DNA of 64,000 nt from Mytilisepta virgata. Lineage: Eukaryota > Mollusca > Bivalvia > Mytilida > Mytilidae. How positions within the stretch are numbered: position 1 is the stretch's first letter; every line of letters begins with the position of its first letter. Positions 29,588 through 41,348 of this stretch are shown piece after piece. The translations under genes were made by a program, and so were the position numbers. A model generated the notes under the pieces. It saw nothing but the letters and a program-made list of their open reading frames with translations. It did no database searches and was not told the origin of the DNA. The DNA is taken from assembly GCA_028015205.1 (NCBI GenBank), contig CM051521.1, forward strand, positions 87,210,513-87,274,512, in the 5' to 3' direction.

Positions 29588-31650
29588 TTGACATTTCATG
29601 ATTATTTCAAAAAATTAAATTGCATTAATGATGATGATGAAGATGATGGTGATGAGAATGATGATGATATTGATTTGAATGCAATTTGTGATGACCCAGT
29701 TCTCAATTCTATATTGAATGGGGAGATCACGCGTACTGAGATAGTTGATGCTATCAATAGATTTAAGAATAATAAATCCCCTGGTCTCGATAATATTTTG
29801 AATGAGTATTTCAAAAACTTACCTCCTGGCTTTTTAGATATTATATCCAAGATCTTCAACCTTGTGTTAGATACGGGTATTATTCCTGAAGAATGGACTG
29901 TGTGTATAATCAAGCCCGTGTATAAGAACAAGGGAGATAATATGGATCCTGATAATTACCGAGCGATTACTCTGATCAGCTGCTTCGGAAAACTATTTAC
30001 GTCGATCTTGAATTCTAGATTGACATCATTTTCAGATGAGATATCATTAGTTTCTAAAAATCAAGCTGGCTTTCGTAAAGGCCATTCTACTACAGATAAC
30101 ATTTTTATATTGAATTCCATTGTCTCATTATATCAACCTCATTCTAAAAAGTTATTCTGTGCTTTCATTGATTTCCGCAAGGCGTTTGACACCGTGTGGA
30201 GAACTGGCTTGTGGAAAAAATTTGCAAAGCAGTGGAATAAAGGGAAAGATATTAGCTGTCATTTATAGAATGTATGTTAATATAAAGTCATGTGTTCAAT
30301 ATAACAGTGAACAATCGGATTTTTTCCCATGTTTGACAGGTGTCAGACAGGGAGAAAACTTGTCTCCATTTTTATTTTCTATTTTTCTTAATGATTTAGA
30401 AATCTTCCTAGAAGGATCAGAGTGTTCGCCCTTGGATCTAGTAAAACATAGAAGTGAACAAAATTTAGATGTTATACTTAAGATATTTGTCATTTTGTAT
30501 GCAGACGATACCGTTTTATTGGCTGATACAAAAGAAGGAATGCTACACGCACTAAATGTTTTTCAAATGTATTGTAACAATTGGAGACTACAAGTAAATA
30601 CTAATAAGACAAACATTTTGATTTTTTCTAAGCGTAAGTTTAATGTCAACTTCGAGTTGAAACTAGAAGATAAAGTTTTAGAGATAGTTGACTCTTTCTC
30701 TTATCTGGGATTACTTTTTAAGTACAATGGGAATTATGCTGATGCTAGAAAAAAGCTGATAAATCAAGCACAGAGATCTTTGTTTAGTATTTATAGTAAC
30801 ATTAGAAACCAAAATATTCCTGTTGATTTACAACTGAAGCTTTTTGATTCCATGGTTGAACCCATACTTCTATATGGGTCAGAAATTTGGGCTTATGAAA
30901 ATGTAAAAGTATTGAACAAGTTCACCTTGCTTTTTGTAAACGTATTTTGAAAGTTAGATCGACGACACCAAATTACATGGTTTACGGTGAACTTGGCAGG
31001 TATCCATTGGAAATTCGCATCAAAACTAGGATGATTTCTTTTTGGTGTAAACTTGTTAATACAAATGAGAAACTGAGTAGTTTGGTTTACTCATTACTGC
31101 ATAATTTGAAGGTAAACGGATCTGAGTGTTATAAATGGTTAAACTATATTGAGAGTATTTTTAATGAAACAGGGCTAAGTTATATATTTACAAATAAGAT
31201 AGGTTATATTGATGTGAGATATGTAACACAAATTTTACAAGATCAATATATCCAAAGATGGTTCAGTGATATTAATAACACTTCTAGAGGTGAATTTTAT
31301 TCTTTATTCATTTAGAGAATTATTTATTGAAGATACCAGAACGAAGCAGAATCTGGATAACAAAATTACGAACTTCAAATTTGCACATCCCAGTTGAAAC
31401 TGGTAGATCGTCCAATATAGCCCGACAAGATAGATTATGTACTTTATGTAATAGACGCATTGGTGATGAATTCCATATTCTATTTCTTTGTTCAAATGAT
31501 TCAGTTCTCAATCTTAGAGAAACATTTTTTCCTAACTACTACGTAACATATCCGAATACTGATAAAATGGCAAGAATGCCTATGTATTGCAATGTAGATT
31601 TTTACAAAAGACTGGCTGTTTATGTTACAAAAGTTAATGCATTATTTTGA
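29588..31650 (+). pseudogene. LINE reverse transcriptase and C-terminal domain, frameshifted
   Basis: Recognisable reverse-transcriptase blocks: NYRAITLISCFGKLF, NQAGFRKGHSTTDN, AFIDFRKAFDTVW, LTGVRQGENLSPFLFSIFLN and the catalytic YADD box at 30498-30509, then a thumb region with SYLGLLF. Frameshifts lie near 30200-30260 and 30930-30950, and a further stop near 31315. The C-terminal part (31327-31650) has CTLC, then GDEFHILFLC, a Cys/His motif usual at the end of such proteins. The element encoded copying of its own RNA at the target site; this copy is dead. Confidence 0.85.
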
Positions 31651-31779
31651 TATGAATCTATCCTGTTATTTCCCTCATTTCATATTGTACATATTGTATT
31701 TGTCCTCATGTTACACACTTAGTGTCTGAGCGTTATACAATAAGATCTTGAAATCTTGAAATCTTGACTATTACGTTAG

Positions 31780-33400
31780 AATAGACTATGATTCAATCAA
31801 GGTATAGTTTTCAGTTTTATTATATTTTGGTTGTGTTCTCTTATTCAAAGAATATTCATTACATTCACCTGAATTGCACTATGTTATGTACATGTATACA
31901 ACATTAATAGACCAATTAACTTAAATTCTGTTGAAAATTTCTAATTTTTGTGCTTTGCCTTAATTTCAAAATCCAGGATCTTGGGTTAGACTTCCATATT
32001 AAAGTTTTTCTTATAAATATGATTTTATTTTGTTATTTCATGATTTTTAATTCATGTTCATGTCCAGATTTTTACTTTTTTTTACTTGGAAAGTCAGCAA
32101 ATTTCAATGATAAGCATGAGAAATTGGTCTATAAAATCACATGTGTATTTTTTTCCAATTTTGGCACTACAGGAGGTGAAATATGTCAAATACACAAAAT
32201 ACAATAATTATTATTCTTAATCAATACAATAAATATTAATTCATGAAAAACAAGATTGAGAAGGCATAGATTATTGTACAAATGTAAAATTTCCTTTTGT
32301 TGAAAAGAATATGCATATGATTCATGTGATTTGCTGGCAAAAATAAATCTGTCCATGTCAGATCCTTACAGTTTTTCACAACTGAGTAATGGATAAGGAT
32401 AATTTTAATAAAATTTTCTTTTTTTCCATTTTTTTTTTTAATTTGTTACTTTTTAACCAAAAACTCACAATTTAGGTCTTGATAAAGACAAAAATCCATT
32501 ATTTAATAGCTTCCAAATTGCAAAATGCACAAACCATTTAAGTAGGAATTGGAGCAATATTTTTTTTTCCAAATTTAAGTGAAAAAAATTTTTGGAAAGA
32601 AAAACTATAAACATTTGTCATTACTCAAACAGACCTATAGCAGTACTTAAGCTACTCCCCAGGCTTTCATTTGTTAATTTCTATGGAAAATAATTTTAAA
32701 TTCATTTGTGCACATTCTACCATTCAACAGAAAATTTATCAACCCCTCCACAAGAAAATGATGGAAGTAAGTGGAAGCACCTGCCTAACCACCCCCCCTT
32801 TTTTCCCTGTTACATTATTCAATTCTAAATATGGGTTGTTTAATGTTTATTGACACATATTTATTATATGATTTGACAATCAAGTGTGAAACTTATCTAT
32901 ATTTTCTTTTTTGATCGATCGTTACCTTCATATCTTCTTTGTTTACATTTTATTGACAACGTCAACGTTGATTATTCCCCTTTATCACGTAATTTTCACA
33001 GAAAAAGCTCGCTCGAATTGCGTTTCACTCGGTTTTTCGGAGAAATATTTAAACAGTTCGTCAGAAAAGTAACAGCACACCTTTTCCGATTTAAAAATCC
33101 CCGTCCCGAGATCTGACAATGAAGAAATTGTCCTTTTCCTGACCAACGGTGACGAAATCGTCGGCGTCATTGCCAACTTTGATTGTAAAATTCTGAAGGA
33201 GAGGCACGCTAAAAATATCTGTTTTATAGTAATATGAAAAGAAAATATTCTCAGAAACCGTTTAATACCACCCCTAGACCCAACCCAACGATGGGCAAAA
33301 ATATCCTCAGGTGATTGACGTTACAAAAAATGACCCATTTTCAAATGAAAAGTCACGTGACTCTGTAAATAAAAACGACGCCATTATTGACTTGGCGGTT
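31780..33400. other. Intergenic, nothing recognised
   Basis: AT-rich, T-run-rich sequence. No gene. A GC-balanced segment near 33000-33180 contains GTAACAGCACACCTTTTCCG and a short minus-strand frame, without recognisable motif. Confidence 0.4.
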
Positions 33401-33409
33401 CGACTGTTT

Positions 33410-33880
33410 GTAATTTTGTAATTTTTTAATTTGCTCTTCAACTTTTTTTATTATTATTTTGGTTTTGAACATTTTAGGCTTTAAGCAAAACTGATGAGTC
33501 GTAAATCGACGAAATGTGCACAAAGGATTGTATTTTTATTACTGAGTCGATGCCACTGCTGGTGGACTCCAAGTTCCTGATAGTATCCCCGGCTCAGTTG
33601 CTATTATTTTTATACTAGCCCGAAATTGATACTTGCAATGTACTGTAACAAAATTGTAAAATTTGTGAAAAATAAGCAGTATCTCCCTCGTGCATAGCTC
33701 TGTATTTAGATGGTTTTGGAATTTTTCAATTTGCTCCTCAACTTGATGGATTTTCATTTTAGTTTTAATCATTTTAGGCCTTGACCACAACCGATGAGTC
33801 GTAAGTCGATGAAATTTTGACATCTTGTGCATCAAAATTGGTATCAAAGAACTGTATTGCAATTATATTTTTTTGTTACA
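33410..33880 (+). repeat. Dispersed mussel retroposon, two partial copies
   Basis: AACTGATGAGTCGTAAATCG then ACGAAATGTGCACAAA at 33490-33525 and ACCGATGAGTCGTAAGTCGA at 33785-33810 are two copies of one motif, each preceded by AATTTGCTC-TTCAACTT and ACATTTTAGGC-like blocks. The first is followed by GTCGATGCCACTGCTGGTGG. The same blocks occur at 39730-40030 (reverse), 52500-52620 and 57180-57270. I recognise the motif set as a very common dispersed element in mussels. Confidence 0.6.
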
Positions 33881-34371
33881 TTTATTTTCATTGTTACATG
33901 TATTTATCGCCATAAGACATACAAAACAAATATTTTTAGAATGTAGATTTACTCATGTTAACAAATTTATGATTTTGATTTAAGAGGAAGATTTACATGC
34001 ACAAAATGTATTATATCAGTTATCATATTCCAAAAGTTTATTGCATTTCACACATTTATAGGTAAATTTGCATCAGCAATCGACCATGCCACCAGTTCTG
34101 TGGCATCTTTATAATTATTCGTATTTAATGTATTTAAACTTTCGATGAATGAATATTACTTTTGAGCAAAAGAATATCTCTTAAATTTTCTCCTATATGC
34201 GAGAATTATAAAATTTGTTCTTTGTAGTAATGCAGTATGCGAGTTCATGGCTGTAGAAAACCATGGACATATATGTTTCTTCCTTCACGACAAAGTTGAC
34301 GATTTACAGATTGTCGAAAAACTTTCCAGTGTTCTACGACAGCTAGCTGTAATTGCTGTCTACATCATTTT

Positions 34372-34450
34372 AGCCTGGTGAAAAGCTTTCAACCTTTGAA
34401 AGCCAGCCCTTGAATGATTTCTAGGTAATCCGATATCGTTTCACCAGGCT
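34372..34450. repeat. 79-bp hairpin element with AGCCTGGTGAAA ends
   Basis: AGCCTGGTGAAA at 34372-34383 and TTTCACCAGGCT at 34439-34450 are perfect complements. Inside, GCTTTCAA-CC-TTTGAAAGC forms a second small hairpin. It is a candidate miniature foldback element; no clear target duplication was seen. Confidence 0.6.
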
Positions 34451-34899
34451 GTAATGCGAGGGAAAAACAGAATTAATTACAGTGGACAAGAATATATTGA
34501 TAGGAAGCAATCAAAATGAAGTAATTCAAAGAGACAAATAAATCGGGACTAAAATCAAAAATATACAAAAACACTTAAAATTTTTTAAAAAGTAAATCCG
34601 AAAACATCAAAGATATGCATCTTGCTCCGTATATTGCATATATATATGTATTACGACTGTTAAGTTACATCAAGCGTCACTTTTGATATTGTTACCCATT
34701 CATGATGATTATGACCGTTAATTTTTCTTATTGAAGGTAAGAATATATTCCAGATTAATCTCTAGTTGAGTAGATTATCTACCTTTAAAGAGGTCATGCT
34801 TTCAAGCACGGGTTAAGTTAAGGAAGAATATCATGCACAAGCAGTGCTGGTATAATATCGCTCAAGAAAAGGAAATTTTTACTAGTAATACTGTGTTGG

Positions 34900-35225
34900 G
34901 ATGCCAACACAAAGTCGCCCAAGTTGGACCCTGTTTCCATGGCAATCAGAATTCTAAACATGTTGGTACCTTTACTTATGGTGCCTAACCTTTCTTCCTC
35001 TGAAGTTTCATGACAATTGGCAGTTTTTTGGATGTTTTCGCACTGTTTCCATGGCAACCAGAATTCCATTACTTGATGACACCACTACAGACGGTGCCCA
35101 ACCACTCTATGAAGTTTAGTCACTTTTCAAATCTTTTTTAAGAATTTAAATTTTTTTGGAGATTTTTGCACCGTTCCATTACTAAATGGCACATCTACTC
35201 ATAGTGCCAAACCTTCCTATAAACT
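34900..35225 (+). repeat. Degenerate tandem repeat with TTTCCATGGCAAYCAGAATTC
   Basis: CTGTTTCCATGGCAATCAGA at about 34931 and CTGTTTCCATGGCAACCAGA at about 35042, each followed by a TTGGTACC/TTGATGACACC block, a TCTATGAAGTTT block and a TTTTTTGGA block. A third, poorer unit follows. The period is about 111-115 bp. Confidence 0.6.
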
Positions 35226-35819
35226 TTGTTTGGGTGACTTAATTAGGCAAGTTTAAGACATTTTTGTATCTTCAAATATCCTTTGTTGTTAGTTTTGGAG
35301 AGATGAACCCAGAAGAATGTATTAGCATCTTTTATTTCATGTTAAAAGGGATAGATGAAACGCAAAAGGTATTTGAATCTGTCATTATTTAGCGATAGAA
35401 ATACCATATACACAATAAAAGCTTAAGGTGAAATTAAACATGATGAAGCACAAGTTATCATTAGGATTCTCCACAGATTACATCCATTCTCTTTCCTGAT
35501 ATTACTACACCAGGAACAACAACCAATGTTTATATAATTACTGAATATACCTAGTTCTAATGACACATTAAAATGCAACTTTCAAAAGCATGTTACTGTA
35601 CGCAAATGTAACATAAATGGTCAATTAAAACGGGACGAAACTGTGCATTTGTTATTCAGGGTAAACTAAAAACCACACACACAGAGGAAAAGAGTGCAAG
35701 GGTGCTGGATTTTTTCCCTGCAATTCCGAAGAAATTTGTCATATTGATAACAGTTCTGCAAAAGTGTAAGCTTTAATACAGCGACAGTATCCTTACTGCA
35801 GCTATGAGAGCCTTAGCTA

Positions 35820-36465
35820 GTTATCCCCGCACTTTCGAAGAAAGGTCGTGGATAAAGTGATTTTCTCTGTCCGTCCCTCCGTCTTTCTTGTGACATCAAC
35901 TTCTTTATTTTGGGTTTATGAATTTAATTTCTAGATAGAATGGTTACATATCACCTGTAGATTCGTAATAAGGTTTTAGAATATTGATTCTCTGAATCTG
36001 GGACCAACAGGGGTCGAAGTTCGAAAATTGTTTTCCATTTTTAAATTTATGCATTTTATTTCTTTACAGTAGATGCACAATAAGGTCATGAAGGTTTTAG
36101 ATTCTTCTCTACAATAGGGGTCCACAGTGGTCGAATTTCAAAATTGTCAATTTAAGCTTGATTCATTTTTCAATGTATGCAATTCATTTCTACAAATTGT
36201 TGTAATGCACAGCTGTCTGTAGATGCGCAATAAGGTTTTAGAATTTTGATTTTTAAATCTTGGGACCCACACGGAAGAATTTTAAAAATAATGAATTTAA
36301 GCTTGTGTCTTAAACTTTTTTCATTTTTCATTGGATTTAGTGATTAATTTCTAAATAGCATGATCGCAAAGAGGCAATAATGTTTAAGTTTTCTTAATTT
36401 GGGTAAGTACCCCAACTAATGGCGGGGGGTACGGGATCACTGTCGATTTCGACAGTAGTTTTCTA
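35820..36465 (+). repeat. Diverged dispersed repeat with internal AATAAGGTTTTAGA units
   Basis: Begins TAGTTATCCCCGCACTTTCG, followed by TCTGTCCGTCCCTCCGTC, and ends with GGGATCACTGTCGATTTCG. In between, the block GTAGATGCRCAATAAGGTTT, TAGAATTTTGATTC and GGGACCCACA-like text occurs three times, about 110-170 bp apart. I recognise the ends as common in mussel DNA. No coding role. Confidence 0.55.
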
Positions 36466-38966
36466 GTTTAACAGTTAAAACGAGCACATTTTGACCCTGC
36501 TATATAAATTATGTTCCGTCCATCCAATATTTTAAGTTCTAGCAACCGTACGAATAAAATTCTTTATACATGGTTTAAGATTTTTAGAAATCGTTGTTTC
36601 AGGAAAAAACATCTATAAAAGCATCTTAAGGTCAAGGCGAAGTAATTGAAAGTATCCTACAGTTTTCTAATTTTTTGTCAGTATGTAAAGCTAATCGAAA
36701 TACATTGGAATATGAAATAAACAAGGGGGGTACCCATGCTTATTTTTTTGCTATAACCCTTTGAAAATGCGTTCTTAAATTAACTTTTAACATAGGATAT
36801 ATAGGGAAAACATCAATTTGTCGACAATTTTGCTCGAAAAGTCTATAAAAACCATAGATGTTAATCCTACAGTTTCTTGAAAAACTAATATTATATTGCC
36901 TCATCCACAAACTTTCTGATGATATAAAAATATTTGGGGGTCCCCTTGATTTTGTTGTATCTGCTGTTAAAGAAAATATCAACTACTAATTTTGTGATCT
37001 TTTTCAGGCAACGTCATAACGTCCAGCGTTCGATAACGTTTATGTATTGCAGATAATAATTATAGGACAAACAACAAACCTTTTTCTTTCATCTGATGTA
37101 TATTTTTTTTAATTTTAATGTTTTTATTAATGTTTTTATTAATTTTGATTTATTTATTTATTTATTTATTTATTTATCTATTGATCATTATATTTATTTA
37201 TTTACTGATCATTTTATTTGTATATTTATTTATTTATTTTTGGCTTTCTGTAAGGAGTTGCAGATTTTATTTATTATTTGTTGAATGACAGTGTTTGATT
37301 TTCATGTTGTCGATGGATTTGTATTGCAACTGAATCCTTATAGTGTCGTAAAATATTAAAATAAATCAAAGTGCATCAAGTGGACCAATTGCAACTCGAC
37401 GTAATTTGAAAACAACATTTTTTATTTCAAAGTGCGTTAAATTTAGAGAGTATTGTCGTTATCACAAAACAAAAGCTTCTAATAAAAAAAATTCTTTCAT
37501 GCGAGAGATAAGCACAAGTGTAAAGCTCCGTAAGGATAATTGACGACGGAAACATTTTTCACACAGTGGGAGCAGATAATGCCTTATTTTGGCCGAAATA
37601 TTCGCCGTTAAATCCCTTACAAATTAGGCCAAACCAAACTGATTTTAGGTCGTTGGATTTCGCAGCTGCAATTTTTTTGCCGCTTCATTTAAAAATAAGT
37701 GCTCAAAATTCGCCCCAGGCGAATTCTAGAGAACGGTGAAATTGCAAAGACGTTTATTCAAAAATATAAGTAACAATATTTTTTTAAAGGATAATGAGGA
37801 CCGTCTTCACTTGCTTGATATGATTTATTTCTCCATCAAATTATATGCGAAACTTGACGTCATATATGCTATCGCGTTATTTACTTGGTTCACAGAAATT
37901 GAGATGTTTAAAAAATTTATAACAGGGTACCCATGATCTAGATGTAAGTGTCAAAAAAGGTGACCCTGCATAATATTTACTGTACAAATAACAACACTTC
38001 TCTATGATTTTGAAAGTCTAAATATGCGTTTACACTTCAAAATAATGCTTTCGAATGTGTTTTGATAATGAAGGGACGTTTGAACGCACAATGCATTTTG
38101 AAACGTTTCGAAAAACTTTTGCGTTGCGTAATAACTGTACGTCTGAACACACCATTATTTATACCTTATGGCGACTCCACTGCATCTCCGGGGTCGACGT
38201 CATAATGGATACAACGTCGGACAATCAGTCTGGGACGTAATACAATGACAAGGGGCTTCGCCTTGACCTTAAACCAAACTTCTAAATGGTGAACATAAAT
38301 GGTTCATCAAGGATCCATTTTGTACATGTTTAAACATATATACATGAATTTTAGTGATGCTGGCGTCTTTTATTTTACGTTTTTAAGTGAGAAATCAAAG
38401 ATTTATATCATCAATTGGATGTCACCTTTAGTGGCCTCGCTGTATTTTTAAGATGAAGAACGGCGAAGAGCGTTTTCTTTGCTTGATTGTGTATCAAGAA
38501 TATATCAACCGTGCCCACGTTAACGTGTTAATTATTTGATAGTGGCTCATACAAGAAATGCTGTTGGTTTAGCATTGACTCGCATTAGTAAGCCGTTTTT
38601 GAAATAAAGATTCGAATGGGTGCTTTACAACTTTCGCTAAGTTTTGTGCAGATGTTCTGAATATTTTGCTTGAATTAACGGTTGTTGATATTGAATGTGA
38701 AGCCATAATATATAAATATCATGTTTGTCTGTGAAATTAAGAAAACAATAATTCTGTAATGTAATATGATCTTATAATCTATGTCAGCTGCTACATGTAC
38801 TCAGCCCCTCTGAATCAGAATACGAGTTATACGGAATTGACAATACAATGATTTATGTTGTTATACTGAATGCTCATTTCTAAAAAAAAAACTTTCTTCT
38901 CGGATTTTACCTTTTAGTAGATAGATATGTTTATCGTCATTCTGGAATACATTACGCGTGTATCTA

Positions 38967-39017
<51 letters not shown>
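38967..39017 (+). repeat. TA microsatellite
   Basis: About 24 consecutive TA dinucleotides. Confidence 0.95.
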
Positions 39018-39019
<2 letters not shown>

Positions 39020-39367
39020 TTATCATATATTTGGTACTAAATATGAATATAAGATAAAGCCCATGATGTTGGTCCGTATCTGACGTATATGACGTCACAC
39101 CCTTTATCGCATGACTTACCCTATATCGCATACCCTTATTCACATAGATTTTTTCAATTTTTTTGCATTTTTTTGGGGGGGGGGGGTCAAATTTCAAAAA
39201 CAAATGTTCAATTTTTTTTCGATTATTTTGCTTTTTTTCAACCGCCCCCCCCCCCCCACTGTTTATAATTTTTTTTTCACAAAATATTTTTCCCAATCAA
39301 TTTCATTTTTGGCAGTGGACTGTAATCTGGAAAATTTTGAGCCCTCTGTTTAAATATATGATAAAGT

Positions 39368-39506
39368 GTATAATACATGTTAAAATATGTATCACATGCT
39401 GTATCAACCTCGACCAATATCAGCCCTCGGGCCAAGGCCCTCTGGCTGATATTGGTTTCTTGGGTTGATACAGTATGTGATAAAGACTTTAACATGTATT
39501 ATTCTA
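39368..39506. repeat. 139-bp palindromic MITE-like element
   Basis: The left half (GTATAATACATGTTAAA, TATCACATGCTGTATCAACC, ACCAATATCAGCC) pairs with the right half (GGCTGATATTGGT, GGTTGATACAGTATGTGATA, TTTAACATGTATTATTCTAC), with a short loop CTCGGGCCAAGGCCCTC that itself contains the palindrome GGGCCAAGGCCC. It is a foldback MITE by structure. Confidence 0.75.
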
Positions 39507-39729
39507 CATATGTATGTACATATATTTTACTGTTAATTAAATTGTGAAATATAGGAAACAAATATATTCAAAAATAAAAATCATTCTTTGAAGATATTTA
39601 ACGTTTTTTTCTACACTAATTGAAATTACAATAAAAATTATCACCTTACAATATTTTTTTTTACTTTTTATTTCTATGGTACTACATTGGTACTACATTC
39701 ATGAGTTCATAACTTACATGTGGATAAAA

Positions 39730-40030
39730 AAAAACAATCCACAGATACTAATATTAGATATAGTAAATTTATACTGTGCTGTATACGACGCATAAGGTAT
39801 ACAAATACACATTTTGATGAATATATAAGATTCTTTGATACCAATTGTGATGCACAAGATGTGCACATTTCGTCGATTTACGACTCATTAGTTGTACACA
39901 AGGCTTAAAATGTTGAAAACCAAAACACCAATCCAAAAGGTTGAAGAGCAAATTCAAAAATTCAAAATGACCAACAATGGTAAAGCCAAAACCATCTAAG
40001 GACAGAGCTGTGCAATTAAACCCGAAAAGA
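39730..40030 (-). mobile_element. Dispersed retroposon copy, reverse orientation
   Basis: Starts (plus strand) AACAATCCACAGATACTAAT, continues with GATATAGTAAATTTATACTG and TGCTGTATACGACGCAT, then TTTGATACCAATTGTGATGC, ACATTTCGTCGATTTACGAC and AAGGTTGAAGAGCAAATTC. It is the most complete copy in the window of the family also present at 28790, 33410, 52380 and 61757. The 3' terminus TATCTTTGGATTGTTATTT is shared. Presumed SINE-like; no tRNA-type head was identified. Confidence 0.6.
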
Positions 40031-40424
40031 ACATGAGTTTACTACTGATAGACCCTCAGATAAAAATCAGATAAGAGAAGAAAACACACACATAGAAACA
40101 ATGCTTAATTTTTAATTTTGTTTACCGTATCATATTTTTTATCATGCTTTAATAAAATGAACCCATGTTGTTCGATTCTACAGGATTTTCTCTACCATAC
40201 AGTGTGCAAGATAAAGGCGTGATCAACCGCCATGATGTAACTCGCAACACGAAATTGCTTCTCCCATAATAAAAAAGGCCGTAAAAATTCAGTATGTATG
40301 AACGGTTGAAGTATTAATAGCTACTTTGGTAAAATTCCTCTGATCTTTAAAGGCTATTAATGTTAATATCTTGGACTGGTAAAAGTAACATCATCGCGCC
40401 AGTGTCAGGAATTAATAGAATAGA

Positions 40425-40655
40425 GAAATGGAAACGCGGAATGTGTCAAAGAGACAACAATCAAAGAGCAGAAAACATCTCAAAGCTACCAATGGGTCTT
40501 CAACGCAGCGAGAAATATCCACACCCGGAGGCGGGCTTCAGCTGGCTAGTTCAGCGAAATGGACGGCACACAAAACTCCAAAACATACAAATGAACCAAA
40601 AATTAAAAAAACAGACAAGACCATAAAGGCTAGAGGTTCCTGACTTGGGACAGGT
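40425..40655 (-). repeat. Common mussel dispersed repeat ending CCTGACTTGGGACAGG
   Basis: The order GAGAAATGGAAACGCGGAAT, GTGTCAAAGAGACAACAATC, AAAGAGCAGAAAACA, GGTCTTCAACGCAGCGAGAA, CACCCGGAGGCGGGCTTCAG, then AGGCTAGAGGTTCCTGACTT is one I recognise strongly from Mytilus sequence; it is my main ground for the organism call. Short open frames here (40360-40643) are repeat translations. Confidence 0.7.
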
Positions 40656-40984
40656 GTAAAATCACGTTGCTTTGCATTTATGTCATTGTTGTTTGTTCAT
40701 CCGTGTCAAATGATCATAATGCCATCCATTAGCAGCAGAAGTTACTATCATGTTGTTTCTTCCTTTACAAACGGATAAATTTTATCTAATCGCACTGCTT
40801 AATACCCAACTGGTTCTGAGGTGTGATCGACTCCAATCATAATTGACAAGGATTTCCAGTTTCTGCTGCTGTTCGGTGGTTCTCTTTGGATATTCCTGCT
40901 TACTCCATCAATAAAAAAATGACCGATCTTCGATACAGCTGAAAGACCCAAATAAACCAAACCAATCGTAACTAATTTGTTAAA

Positions 40985-41055
40985 TATATATCACTTAGGA
41001 AATTTTACGGTCGTCATCACGAGTTGATTGACCCTCAATCAATATAACCTTTATA
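40985..41055 (+). mobile_element. Short Penelope-like C-terminal fragment
   Basis: AAATTTTACGGTCGTCATCA followed by CGAGTTGATTGACC encodes the [11 protein letters not shown] motif that also ends the fragments at 60410-60706 and 61444-61824. Only about 70 bp is left. Confidence 0.6.
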
Positions 41056-41268
41056 AACAATTTAACATCTTTATGTTTTCTTGGACGAATCAGCAAGTTT
41101 AATAAACCAACAAAAAATTAAATTACAATTCTAACAGATGGACTTTCAAAATGCCAAAACTCCATTCCACAAACTGAGGATTAAATTGAGTAGGGAAAAC
41201 TCACACAGGAAAATGATTTAACGTGCTTGCTATAAATGTCAATTTCTTTTCTTTCCAGAAATCATGTC

Positions 41269-41348
41269 TTAATTACATGTATCACCACTATCTGTTGATA
41301 CTATTGTAACTACCACTAAAATGAGAATAAGACCCATCACCGCTACAC
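41269..41348 (-). CDS. Terminal exon, transmembrane helix and short tail
   Basis: Acceptor TCTGCTTTCAG, then 25 codons and TAA (41269-41271). [17 protein letters not shown] is a clear membrane-spanning helix; the cytoplasmic tail is only TDSGDTCN. There is no positively charged stop-transfer cluster after the helix. The phase agrees with the exon at 41809. Confidence 0.65.

Larger units (their letters stand above)
28400..31770 (+). mobile_element. Decayed non-LTR retrotransposon (LINE), 5'-truncated
   Basis: Reading through a few frameshifts, the linker before the reverse transcriptase (28462-28794 and 29401-29601, with KPWFTKDC), the reverse transcriptase itself (29588-30950) and a C-terminal region (30947-31650) lie in order. 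There is no endonuclease domain, so the 5' part is lost. The 3' end has a TCTTGAAA repeat at about 31745-31768, a usual LINE tail. A 604-bp duplicated retroposon interrupts it at about 28790-29394. The reverse-transcriptase type and the CTLCN...GDEFH...C motif suggest the Jockey/I/CR1 range of clades; I cannot place it further. Confidence 0.85.

Noticed and set aside
40360..40643. Two overlapping open frames of 88 and 71 codons
   Set aside because: They lie wholly within a common dispersed mussel repeat.
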